This document shows, piece after piece, positions 24,401 to 36,100 of a DNA stretch of 64,000 bases. The translations under genes and the position numbers were made by a program. Positions within the stretch are counted from its first letter, which is position 1, and the number at the start of each line of letters is the position of its first letter. Origin of the DNA: Dimorphilus gyrociliatus (lineage: Eukaryota; Annelida; Polychaeta; Dinophilidae); the NCBI GenBank assembly GCA_904063045.1, contig CAJFCJ010000016.1, positions 372,001 through 436,000 on the forward strand, given 5' to 3'. The notes under the pieces were generated by a model. It searched no databases, was not told the DNA's origin, and was given only the letters and a program-made list of their open reading frames with translations.

Positions 24401-24957
24401 ATCTTTCTATTTTTCTCTCTTTTTCAACTTCTTTTCTTATTAATTAACTTGTTGTGATTGTCTTTCCTTAATAGTCTTTTATTATTATCATTGCATATTT
24501 GTAGGATTATGATCTATAGATCGATAATTGCTTTTTCAATATAAAAGATATAATTGTTTTGATAATTGAGGAAAATTGCGTATTAACATTTTTGCAATAT
24601 AGGTATTCAATGCTACTTCTTTAAAGTTGATCATCCTCTATGATCATCACATTCTTTTTTTTGTTTCTTAGAAAATTTACAAACGGTGACTTTTCATATA
24701 GTAGAATGATGGGGTTAGGGGAAAGGGGTGGAAGGTAGGCGGTTTTATTGAAAATGTTTCGTTTTGAGAAACGAGCTCTTACTGAGTTTTTACGGCCGTT
24801 TATTTGATTTACTGCTAGCTAGGCATTTGTTCCGCGCCAAATGTTCTATTTCGTGCACGTTTCTTCCAGCAAAGTGATAAGCAAGATCGAACAAAGCGAA
24901 TTCGACGGCTTCGAATACATTAATCCACTCCTCATGTCTCAAGAAGATTGTGTCTGA
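12481..24957 (+). CDS. PRKCI: Atypical protein kinase C (iota/zeta type)
   Basis: Cell-polarity kinase of the Par3/Par6/aPKC complex. Eighteen coding exons: 12481-12536, 12703-12824, 13711-13800, 14200-14250, 14958-15043, 16360-16491, 16573-16596, 16762-16825, 17177-17214, 17308-17340, 17398-17421, 17491-17577, 18264-18665, 20664-20751, 20822-20947, 21075-21154, 21937-22142, 24870-24957. They join in frame to 598 aa (human iota 596). The order is: PB1 domain (about 10-92, with [12 protein letters not shown]); pseudosubstrate [12 protein letters not shown] (110-121); a single C1 zinc finger ([22 protein letters not shown]); a variable hinge; and a kinase domain with IGRGSYAKV, catalytic Lys285, YRDLKLDN and the aPKC-type DYG. 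The activation loop is [13 protein letters not shown] (Thr414), the turn motif LTPDD (Thr566), and the hydrophobic motif FEYINP with the phosphomimetic Glu585 typical of aPKCs. The last 88-nt exon lies after a 2.7-kb intron and ends EDCV. AATAAA at about 25458 may be a polyadenylation signal. Confidence 0.97.
14567..14908 (+). other. Candidate alternative cassette exon inside aPKC (114 codons)
   Basis: An open segment with coding-like composition lies in the aPKC intron between the exons at 14200-14250 and 14958-15043. An acceptor (TTATTAG) precedes 14567. A donor (GAAG|GTATAA) follows 14908, leaving a 49-bp intron before the next aPKC exon. The segment is 342 nt, a multiple of three, and enters and leaves in phase 1, exactly matching the flanking exons. 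Its inclusion would insert 114 residues between PB1 and the pseudosubstrate. The peptide is Ser/Lys/Asn-rich (for example [35 protein letters not shown]) and probably disordered. Read without splicing, the frame closes at a stop at 14968-14970. A separate nested gene or chance are the alternatives. Confidence 0.45.
15772..15792. repeat. (AT)n microsatellite
   Basis: Perfect AT dinucleotide run in an aPKC intron, preceded within 80 bp by two copies of TATACTGTATA. Confidence 0.85.
18666..20663 (+). other. Large aPKC intron (about 2.0 kb)
   Basis: Intron within the kinase domain, between the exon ending LTDYGLCK and the exon starting [10 protein letters not shown]-rich, with (AT)-type runs around 20195-20210 and 20415-20455. 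No additional coding exon was recognised on either strand. Confidence 0.7.
22143..24869 (+). other. Last aPKC intron (about 2.7 kb)
   Basis: Separates the turn-motif exon from the terminal hydrophobic-motif exon. It holds (AT)n at about 23652-23673, GGCGCCATCT at 23237-23246, TATACAGTATA at 23690-23700 and a strongly CT-rich tract at about 24255-24310. No coding segment was recognised. Confidence 0.7.
24250..24310. repeat. CT-rich microsatellite tract
   Basis: Imperfect (CT)n/(CTTT)n pyrimidine tract in the last aPKC intron, with a near-perfect CT core just before 24310. Confidence 0.8.
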
Positions 24958-25019
24958 GAAGAAGAAGAGAGAAAGAAAACGAGCGAAAAATAGACGGTGA
25001 AGAAAGGAAGAAAATATGG

Positions 25020-25085
25020 GTGGGATAGAATTGGGAAGGGATGGGATAGAAGGGAAGGGAAGGGAAGGGAAAGGGTTTAGGGGAA
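25020..25085. repeat. Purine-rich GGGAA tandem repeat
   Basis: Imperfect tandem array of GGGAA/GGGAT units 3' of the aPKC stop, all purine on the plus strand. Confidence 0.75.
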
Positions 25086-28000
25086 GAAAAGTAGACTTTT
25101 TGCCGGGTATGGACATTTAAAACTGAGAGGGATGGGAAATAGGGTGAAGCTACCTTCGGCTATGTAGTAGTCATTAAGTCAGTTTATCTCCTTGTTTGTT
25201 TGTTTTCTTTTTTTATATTGTTAGATAAATATTGTGATAGATGTTCAACTTTTGACAGTGCAGCCTGTAAGTCCAAGCCAGACTTTTATAACGTTATAAC
25301 TTATCGTTGGAATTTAATTTAAGCCAATACTTATGTGTATAAGTCTTGATAATATTTTGCGGTTTGGACCTGACAATTGGCATCGACAGGAAGTAGAATA
25401 TCCACTTTGTATTTATCTATAAGTTTTTTATATGCAACTTTTTTTAGTCGTTTATCGAATAAAACATATCAAAAGATATTTATGTCTGTTTATTTTACAG
25501 AAAGATTCACGCTATAATAATTAATCAAATTCTCGCTATTCCCTATTCATCTTCCCCGCCAAATCATGCATAAATGTTTTGCTAAGCGTTTGGGTAGACA
25601 CGCAAAACACTGTAGGCTTGTCATTTAAAGTATTCGTTTACCGACTAGTTGATTCCGTTAATTAAAAAAGTAACAGTTATTTTACTTCTTTATACTTCAT
25701 CTGTCTACTTGTATTATCGTTTCCTTTGTTTTTCTCTTGTTGGCTTTGTTTTCCATCAAATATATTTATACTTTCTTCATTCTCTCCTCTCTCTCTCTCT
25801 CTCTTCTCGTTCTTTATACTTACTTATCTAGATGTCTGTATATATCTATATATCTATATGTTTATCTATAATCTCCTTTATTTGTAATATTTAACCCTTC
25901 CTTGTCCTATTATAAAAATATTCTTGTACTAGTCTAGTTTGAAAATAGTTAAGAGTTCAAATAGGCCAAAACTTCCTTCACTCTTCGTTTTTTTGGCAAG
26001 GGATATAATAGAATTTTAATGTTTTGTTAGGACAATTAGTCTCTCTTTCATTCTCTTCTTCCATCTAAACAGTTATCTATCTCTTCGTATCAGCCTATAT
26101 GGTTTTATAAACGGCTTTTTAACCTTTATTTTTTTTTTATTATTTCATTATAGCATAAAAACAGGAAAAGATAATTAAAAGATCAGAATCTATATATATA
26201 AGGGAAAAAGAACGAGTGTCTTTTTGTGTCTTCTACTAACCCCTTTCTTTCATTCATCTCCGCCCACTTACTCATCCCTATCTCGATTTTCAAAAGATAA
26301 GATTTCTGGATTAGATATTGAACGCGTTTCTCAACTCCACCTATCGATCTACGACCCCGATCTCTTTATTCTTTTTCTTCCACTCCTTCTTCATTATCTC
26401 TTTTATAAGAAAATCATAAAGATTTATGTTTACAAGTTGATTAGATTATTAATTAATTCGATAAAGTCTGAAATGTGTACAATTATTTTAGCTATAGAAA
26501 TAAGCTTAATACAAGGGAATTTATCTTAATTTTCACTGGAGACTCTCGTTACGATGATTAATTGCCTGTTTAGATTTTTTTTTCTATTTTACGCTTTTGG
26601 CAACTCCCGTTTTTTCATTTATTTTCAAGGTAATTAAATAGAGAAAATGATCACGGAATAGGCAAACATGGCTGGCATGGCTTCAAACAACGAAAATCTA
26701 TCCTATAATTGCCTGGATGGGATGATTTTATCCTTCTTGCCTGTCTAGTAAAGATTACCTTTAATAGTTTCTGTGACTATATTGTCTAGACGGTCTTGTA
26801 GTCTTTATTTATTACAATTATGTCTCTTTAACTTTTTGCCTTCCCCTTATTTACCCTATTATTTCTATTAAATAGACTTCTATTGGCATACTTTTGTTTC
26901 CATTCCCTAAATTCAGATACATTATAGGGCTGCTGGTAAGCTGTAAGAAAATTACCTTTGACAGATATTCCGTCCCTAAGAACGGGTCTATATTAGTATG
27001 AGTTTTCTTTCTTTAATAATTAATAGTGATAACTTAGTTTTTGTTGCTACAAGACAGAAGAAAGAGTATAAATAAAGTTACGTTAGATATGCGGTACATT
27101 TTCTTAAGCTTTATTAATTTGATAGATTTGCATGACTTTAATCCTCTCCTCATCTCTCATCTAAATTGCATGCGATAGGCGACGGGACGGAACCGTCTTT
27201 TTTCTTTTTCTTACATTCCTTTCTCTCTCTCTCTCTGTCTGTCTGAGTCTTTTTCATCTAAATCCTTTATTCTTAACTAACTTCTTGAATATTCAAGCAG
27301 TTTAATTCAGCCCTGTTCGTATACGTCTTCTATTCTCTATGCAATAGGAGAAAAACATGGTGCTTCTGTAAAAATGCATTGTTATATATTAGAGGCAGGT
27401 GTAAGGCATTTATAGTACATAAATAAGAATGTGTCTGACATGATAGATAATCCGGCAAAGGAAAAGAGAAATACGGGAAGGTCAATAATTCTTTCATTTA
27501 CTATTTTATTCCTTCGACTCTAGCAACTTCTCACCGACGATTTTTCTTTTATCTCTCTGCCTCTCAAGCTTCTGTTGTCGGTCACTAAGAAGAGGGCATC
27601 TTAATTGAAAAAAACAGTCGATATGGCGAATCTGACGAATAAAATAGCGGGAAAAAAGGAAAAAAGAGTGGATTATTCCACAGAAATAAAGAGAAAAAGC
27701 AAAGGGCTTTTAGGAAACGTCGATGTGATCTATTTTCACTTAAAAGCTCAGCCACGTGTTAATGTGTGTATATATTCCTTAGCTAAGGTAGTTGTTGGGA
27801 AAAAGCGCCACTAAATTCTTTCAATCTTCCAACTCGTATTCTTATTTCGTCTATAATCTTCTTGATCTTCCTTATTTAAATCTATCTATCATTCTAAATA
27901 TCTTTATATATAGATATAAATAAAGATTGTTTACAAACTAACCCTGTTCAGTAGAACACAAAGAAATTGGTTATACTACTTGTGTTGATAAAAAATTGAT

Positions 28001-28799
28001 ACGTTCGGACAAAAAGTTAATCCGACTCCTAATGTCTGAAGAAGATAATACTTGAAAGGCTCTTTCTTACTTTCTTAACGATCCCTTAATCAAAACTAAC
28101 GACTGGAAGAGGAGTGTTTTTGGATTTGGATAAAGAAAATAAAAAGAAAGAGAAAGAAAAAAAACGTCTTTCAACGACGGTGGTGGTCCATTTTCGATTA
28201 GAATTTAATAGACGTCTATAAAAGGCTAGTTTGAATACTTATAAAAGAAAGGAATATATCCAAATTTACCTTCTGTTCTACTTTTTTTTGCCTTTATGTA
28301 CGCATTTGCTATTTTTGATGAAAAGTCGCGTAATAAAAATTCAAAAGATCACCTCGTAAAAGGATAGTTAAAAGACCGAATCGGCCTATTACCCTAAAAA
28401 GTCTCAAATATGTCTAGTGAGCCCCCTAAGGCAAGATATCTATGTCAATGAATAAGAATGAAACCTTGATATAGACCCTTATTCATAGCAATTTGGGCTT
28501 TCATCAACACCTTGAGAGTGTCTATTGTAAAGGGCGTGTATAGTTTCATAGAATAAAAACAAACAGATTATTATTCTTATTATTTTTATTATTTTAGTTA
28601 TTATTGAAATTATTCTCATTATGATTATTATTAAAAATGTTTCGACAACCAAAAAACAAAAATAAACCAACTGCAACATCACGTTTTAAAAAAAAAGACA
28701 GTTATTTTTTCCCCTTTCTACTGACGATAAAGAAGGCTCAAAATGGCACAAGATATTTTATTACTTTTTTAATTATTTTCCTCATTTTTTTTATATCTT

Positions 28800-28867
28800 T
28801 CTCTTTCTCTTTCTCTCAGTCTTCTATATCTCCCTCCCTCCCTCTCTCTCTCTCTCTCTCTCTCTTT
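28800..28867. repeat. CT-rich microsatellite
   Basis: Pyrimidine tract with (CTTT)n, (CCTC)n and a perfect (CT)n core in the aPKC-SKI spacer. Confidence 0.8.
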
Positions 28868-29904
28868 CTGTCGTTTCTTAAGGAAAAATTTTCTACTATC
28901 ACATTCGTCTTTTTTTTTCTGTTACGTTACCAGATATAATTACTATGGCATCGAATTTTTAACCCGTAAATGCTTCTATCTCCCTTTTTCATTACTCATT
29001 TTCAAACATAATATATATATAATTAAACAGGAAAACTGTACAGGTAACAAAATGTACAATATAACTGTAAGAGAGATGTAAGGAAAAAAGCAGAGCCAAA
29101 TTTTGTGGAAACCATCATCCGTATCTTTCTCCCTCTTCATCTTTAGCTTCTTTATTTTTATTTCTTATATTTTTCTTCCTCCGTTTTTCTTTCATTTTTA
29201 CAAATAAAGAATTCAAGAGTAAAACGAGCTCGAGATATAAACAGCAATAGTTTTGGAAATTAATTAATTAATTAACAAGGAACAGAGGAATCCAAAATTA
29301 AGAACCAAAACAAAAAAATTTAATAAAAAAAAGAAACAAAAACATAAAAGAATTACTAAATTGAATGAATCAAGAGAGGACAAAATATTTATGTTATCAT
29401 TGTTATTTTCCTTTCTTTTTCCTTTTCCTGCCCTCTATATTCCTTGCAAAGCAATATGAGATTATGAGCAGTTTTAAATAAAGGAGAGGAAAAAAAAAAG
29501 AAGCTAAGACGAGATTTTTCGATCCTCTTTTCCTTACTTCTAACCCTTAGAAATTCATTTTGATATAAGGTGGGATATATCACGGTAATACTTAAGTAAG
29601 CAAAAAAAAAAAAAGCCATAATTATTTAAGAGAAAATTGTCTCACGGAAAAGGATTTGTTTTTTTCTTTCTTTCTTTGCTGAGTAGATAAAAAAAATTAC
29701 AAAAAAAAATGACAAGAAAAATGTGCAACATTTTCCCTGCCGCTTAACTGCACACTATAGTCTTTCTCATCTCTTTCATGTTTTTTGTATATACACGAAT
29801 GTATAATAACAAACAGCACCGTCTTACGAATCTATACAATAACAAACTCGGTTTTTTTGCAGCAAAAACCCAAAAAAAAAAATGAAAATAACAGTAATAA
29901 TAAA

Positions 29905-29906
<2 letters not shown>

Positions 29907-29961
<55 letters not shown>

Positions 29962-29965
29962 ATTA
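29907..29965. repeat. Long (AT)n microsatellite
   Basis: One of the two longest AT dinucleotide runs in the window, with a single phase slip near 29950. It lies about 150 bp beyond the SKI stop, so it probably sits in the SKI 3' UTR or just past it. It is self-complementary and could extrude as a cruciform. Confidence 0.9.
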
Positions 29966-30116
29966 GGGGGGAAACATTTCTTTTCTGTTTCTCCCCCTTC
30001 CCCTTTCTTTTTTCAGATGCGATATGAGAACTATTCTGTCTCAATATAATATGGAATTGTTTGAGGTTACATATATAAGATGCTCCAATGTCTATAAGTG
30101 CTGGTGGTTTCGTTTC

Positions 30117-33100
30117 TTAACTGTATTTTCCTATTTGTTCACGAGCGCGAGCTAATTCAGTTTGTAGTTGAATATTTTGCTGCTCGGCTACAACTGCTCT
30201 CTTTCTGAAGTGCTCTGCTTGACCCTTGTACTTCGCTTTAACCTGTAACAAAAAAGAAATAGCAATGTCAATAAGCAATTATCATGTTTCTTGTTTTTTG
30301 TCTCATCTTATAAATGTAAATCAAGAAAGATAAATAATAACAGTATAAAGGTAAAAATAGAGAACCAAGAGAAAAAGGGGATCTAGTCAATTGACTTTTA
30401 ACGTAAGTAGTTTTATATATACTTAAATAAAGAGAACGGAATTAGGGGGAAGGCAGACGGTGGGGGTGAAAGTAGACTAAGAGAGAAAGAAAGAGACAAA
30501 AGAGTATGTATGTATATACTATACTGTATATACATCTTACCACTCTCTCCCCTTCTCTATTTCCAATAGAAACATTTGAAAAGCAAATGCGTAAAAAACA
30601 GAATTTGAGAAAGAAAAAAAGATTGATTGAATGAACGACAGGAAAGAAAACAAGATTTGAAAAACAAATGTCAATGGAATATGGGGCCAAGGAGAGTAAA
30701 CATTGACTAAATGTGAAAATGATTAAATTACACGTAAAAAATTGATTTAGTTTCTGAAATCGAAAGAATAAAAAAAAAAGAAAAAGAACAAACTTTTGTA
30801 GAAAAAGTAAATAAAAAGAAAATTCTTTAACTTACGTTTGAAATTTCGTTAGCATTTCTAGTCATCATTGCCTTCATTTGACTCTTCATTTGATGACAAC
30901 ATTGTTCGGCATTCTTTTTAGCTTCTTTACAGTCGTTTAATTCCTAATAGAGCGAAAGGAAAAACATTAATCGAATTTTTTTCACCGAAATGCCTATTCG
31001 TGCTTTTCAATTTCGCTCAACCGCAAAAAACTAACTGTAACAGACGAGTCGTATTACTTTACAGTCGATTAATAAAGCTCCTAACCTACGTTCACTTCCT
31101 CTAACTCTAACTATCTCATTCGATAATTAATTTAATTAGGAGAATATTGAAGTGCAGGAAAAACAACTGGATCGAGATGGAGAGAGTGAGAGAGTGCACA
31201 TCGCTACATGTCTTACGTTCGAGAACTATATCCTTCCCTAATTTTCACGGTTAGTGAAATTGAAACGTGTCTATCGCTAAAACGAGAAACCGCAAAAAGT
31301 ATCTCATTAATCTATTAATTAAGTTAGAAAGAGCTATAATTACGTATAACTATCAAAAGAATAGCTTGCAATATTCCATTGGGAAAATTTCCATAAATGT
31401 AACAAAGTCGGTCCCAAGTGAAACGTAATTTTGTAATGAGGCAGTCGACTAACACCGAGAGAGAAATACATCAACCTATTTCCAATTTTATGCGCAATAC
31501 TTGTTAGTGTATTTAATCATGTACATAAATTTCGGCTATAAATATATTATTGTAAATGGACTAGTCAAAGGGGGCGGCTAAATAAAATTTGAATTGAAGG
31601 GCAATAAAATCTGTTCTGGCAGTTTGCGCTACAACCTTCTGATCCATGACAACAACGAAGCAAACGCGACACCCTTGCAAACTGAATGATTAACATTCAT
31701 GGTAAAATATAGATAAAAAAAGAAGAGAGACAGCATGAAAGATCGAAAAGGTTATTTTGGTTAGACAGGAGGGGGAGGGGAGGGGGGAATGTTTTTGGCA
31801 ATCCATCCACTAAAGACACGATTCGGGTGGAGTTGAGCAAACATTTCCCAAAAAAAAAAAAGAATTTTATGTTCAACCTTATTCTTTTTTTTAACCGTGC
31901 ATTGTTGTGAGCGCGGGCAATGGTAGAGACGGACGGATAGAGAGAGAGAAGAAAAAAAAAAGAGAGGAGACTGAGCCAGACAGAGAAGTAAAGTGTGAGA
32001 AAGCTAAAAGGAAGTATACCCCGTATGATTGATTGATTGATTGATGAGCAACAAATGAGATCATTCTAAGTTAAAAATAAAATTTACATATCTAAATTCA
32101 ACTGTAATCCCGAAGAAGCGTTCACATTCTAATCAATAATTATCATTAAGCGAAAAAGGAAAAGAGTTGAAGGCGTAATTCAGCGCCTCCTAGATCTTAA
32201 AACGTAGAACGAAAGAACGGCATATGTCCATTATAGTACTATTTACCTCTTATTTAACTTGTCAAGTGTGAGTGGTGCCTTGTAAAAAATTTTGTCGAAT
32301 AATATTTACCTCTAAGTATAAAAGAACTACTTGTTCAAAAGTTTGTTATGGAAATAGAATGAAAATGTTATATCCATTAAATTAAATAAAGTGACTATTT
32401 AATGTTACATTACACATAAAGTTAGATATATAATCTGATTTCGAATCGTTATTTATGTATATTTTAATTCTTTCTATCACCTAGTTTAAAGACTTTTCGA
32501 GAAAATTATCATTAAACTAAAATAAAAGATAACGAAAGAAAGGAATTTAGCAATAGGGAATAAAGAATAAAAAATATATATAGATTAGATACTACTAATA
32601 AAAACATTTTATATATTTGTTTAAGTACACCAGAAAGGAGTAGAGAAGATATTTAACAGATAGAGAGAGAGAGATATGGAGAGGGGCGAGGGGGGACAGG
32701 GAGGGAGAAAAAATATCTAAGAGGGATAAAAAAACGGAAGAAATTAGATAAAAGGGAGAAGAGAAACAATTAATTCTATGAAAGGAGTAAATTAATTTTT
32801 AAAGTTAATTACTAAATATGTCCAATTAAGAAGGAAACCCGTTGTTTTTACTAAAAAGATATACAAATCTATTTATACATGCATAAAGTAGGTGGTATAA
32901 GAAAAGTCTCTTTGTTTGTAAATCTCATAAAAAACAATGGAAAAAGAACAAGAAAGAATGAAATCTATTTAACACGCGAACTTTCATACAAGTATGTATA
33001 CTGTATACTGTATATATATATATACGTAACAATGTAGGCAAAGTTAAAAAGAAAAATTACACTCCATCTGCATTACATATTTCACCATCAAACGAAAAAA

Positions 33101-36100
33101 ATTGCAGGCCAATAGTGTGAAAGCTTCTGGCTTCGGTTTATATAAAGAAAAAATGAAGAGGACAAGGTGAAGGATAGTTACAATAGCAAAGATAGAAAGA
33201 AGAAGAAAACGTAAAAAAAAAAAAGAGGCGGTCAAGTATATTTTTGCCTATATTTTGTTTTCTTTTTATTAAATAATCCGAGACCTTGACACGTGTACAA
33301 AAAAAAATCCCATATTTATATATGTTATGCAAAAGAACTGTTGCATATTCATACTAGATAACCTTCGGGCCTGGATACCCATCCGGTTTATTGAAATGAA
33401 TATAGAGTGGAATAAATAAATGGCCAAAGAGAAAAATATACAAGAATATTTTAAGAGCGTGGAGGGAGGGAGGGAGGGAGGGAGGGAGGTGGCGGAGTGG
33501 ATTTATAACAAGATCTTCGGCGGCTAAATATAGATATTTATATTCAACAAAACTAGCACTTTGAGAATAGATTGTTTGAAAGTTAAAGGAAAAAACTATG
33601 TCATATTTGTCACGTAAACATTTCTAGGTTCCTAGACTTAATCCTATAGAAAACAAAAAAAACTAATCGATGAAAGCCACTTATGTCAAATTTCATAACA
33701 CCCGATAAGATAATTCATATTACGTAATAACTTTTTACTGTCGACACAGTTAACATCCGCGTCCATGGTATACGCCTATCATTTTGTTTTTCAAGCACTG
33801 AAAGCTATTAGGAGCTATTTTTACCTAACTTTTCTCTGATTCTTTACTAATACAAAAGAGAATAGGAAGATAGGAAAATCGTACAAACCTTCTCTACTTT
33901 ATCTTTAGCTGTTTTCAATTTTGCTTCCATCTTCATAAAGTCGCTATGTTTATTATTATTATTTTGTCCGCTATATTGAGCCATTAATAACAGTTTATCA
34001 AGTATATCCACTGGTCCTTCGTCCGAATCGGATGGTGGAGTAGGGGTTTGTCGAATTGATATTCCAGCTGGCTTGTCAAATTTACATCGTTGATACCTTC
34101 GAGCATCAACTACGGTATTTTCATCGGGAGAAGACGGTGAAAGGTCACTACCCGAATCGGATGAAGTAAATTCGTAAGTGGAGGGTGAGACCCTTCTCTG
34201 AGGGGCCAATTCGACATTGGGTGCGACATGTTGCTCTTCGCATGTAAAGGGTATGACCCTGTCTGGATTTACCAGAGGTGGTGGCTTCTTGTAGGTATAG
34301 ACAATGTGTACATTTTTTTTATTTTTTGCCTGCTGGGTAGGCGTCCAAACTTGAGGGGTTTCAACTCGAAACTTTTTCGAATAGGCCTCTTCCGGATCCA
34401 CGGTCTGTTTTTAGGACAGGAATATATAATATTGCTTGTTTTTGTATAGATTACGTAAACATATAAAAAGCGTGGCGCCAATAACAGATGTTGAAAATAT
34501 TTTAATTTTTTTTTTATTCAGAAGACTCAACCATCCTCTTCCTAATCGAGACGGTATCAACTTTTTCATAACTATTGCGTAATTTTGTTTATTACATTTT
34601 TTAATTGTTTTATGTTTATTGATATTAAAAAGCTTCACAACCCGTCCCAAATCTAGACTTAGTAAATAATGGGACCGACAAGGTCCCGAACAGATCGATT
34701 ACATCTAATAAAAAAAACACACCAATTCATTTATCTTCCCATCCAATTAGTCAGTCTAGTCCCTTTTCATTTATTTTTAATCACCCCTTAGTAAGCAATA
34801 AATTAAAAAGACTACTGATATCTGTGGTAATTAACGCTTCGTTGCACTACTAGACATGCTCAAGTCAGCCGTTGCACACGCTTTTGCAAAATTCACTGCT
34901 TTATCTCCACGCGCCCTTATCGACATGTCGCGTGCAAACATTCAAAAATAACCCATTCAAGTATTTTTATTGATTAAAGATGTTTTGAATATTGACATCC
35001 GTATTTAATAACTACAATTCTTTTATTCCCCGCTTCGTTCACCCTACCCCCTACTGAACTGTACAACAGTTTTCGTTGCTGCACCTGCTTATAAACAGAT
35101 CGATCTCCCATTGAAACTATAACAAAAAAAAGAGTACATACTGTTAAAGTAAAGAGACAGAAAACTAAAAAATAGCGTTGTGGTGTTAATTAGGCGATTT
35201 GTAAAGGAAAAGCGTATCCGAAAAAGGCGGGGGTTTCTATCGTCATATGAATAATTCACAGCTTTTTTCGTCTCAAATAAAAACGACTCTGACGAAAGAC
35301 GAGAATTGAAAAATTTCCCATCTTTTTACCCATATGGTTTATATATATATATATATATGTCTTTTTACTTTCGTGACAAATATAATTATCTCCAATGTGC
35401 ATGTCAGGCGCTTTTCAAAATTTCATCCTTTTTCTTTCTATCAATCTAATCGTTGAAATATCTCTCATCTATTTTTTAAACAGTAATAGAAAGAAAAGAA
35501 TAAAAGAATAAAATAATAATAGATAGTGAACAGAAAAGAAAGAAAATAGAATATGATTGTATAGGCAAAGACTGAAACTACAACTCCTCCTACTTCCACA
35601 CCCCTAAAGCACCCTCCGCCCCATATCTCTCACTCTCTGTCTCTCTGTCTCTCTCTCTCTCTCTCTCTCCTTCTCCCTTCCTCCCTCCCTCTTCCTCTCT
35701 TTCTGCATGCCTTTTCTCGTTACTCTCTTTACTGCAGCCAGCTCAATATACTGTACTTGTTAGAGAAACGAAAAAAATTTTATTCTTGGCCTTAGGCGTA
35801 GACAAATATTGAAGTTGAATATATTGTCGTGTTAGATCTAAATTTCCCTCCATCTTTCCTTCCTCCTCTTTCCTTCGGGGTTGATGTCTTGTCAAACTCT
35901 TTCCCACTAATTACTTTTTTTGGAGTCAGAAGTCTTAACAGTTAAAAGCAAATAGATAAAAACAGGAAAGGAGACTGTTTGCGCTTTCTGGTACATTGGC
36001 ATATAACCTCACGCCTTATCCATCAATTTAATCTAGATCCTTTCAAACTCTTATAAGGTAACAGTCTGTAGTGTAAATGTCTAGCAATCTGCGTAAAGTA

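Larger units (their letters stand above)
24958..30116. other. Long convergent intergenic/3' UTR region between aPKC and SKI
   Basis: About 5.2 kb between the aPKC stop (plus) and the SKI stop (minus). It probably contains both 3' UTRs. Contents: a GGGAA-type purine repeat (25020-25085), CT microsatellites (25780-25808, 27220-27245, 28800-28867), poly-A/T runs and a long (AT)n at 29907-29965. Several short open stretches (for example 27605-27814) are low-complexity or lack any family signature. I see no supported gene. Confidence 0.6.

Noticed and set aside
24790-25116. Antisense 108-codon frame rich in Pro/Phe/Ser
   Set aside because: It covers the aPKC last exon and a GGGAA repeat; the Pro/Phe/Ser composition is repeat-derived.
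27605-27814. Lys-rich 69-codon open frame
   Set aside because: No recognisable domain and no splice-linked partners; it lies between 3' UTR-like repeats.
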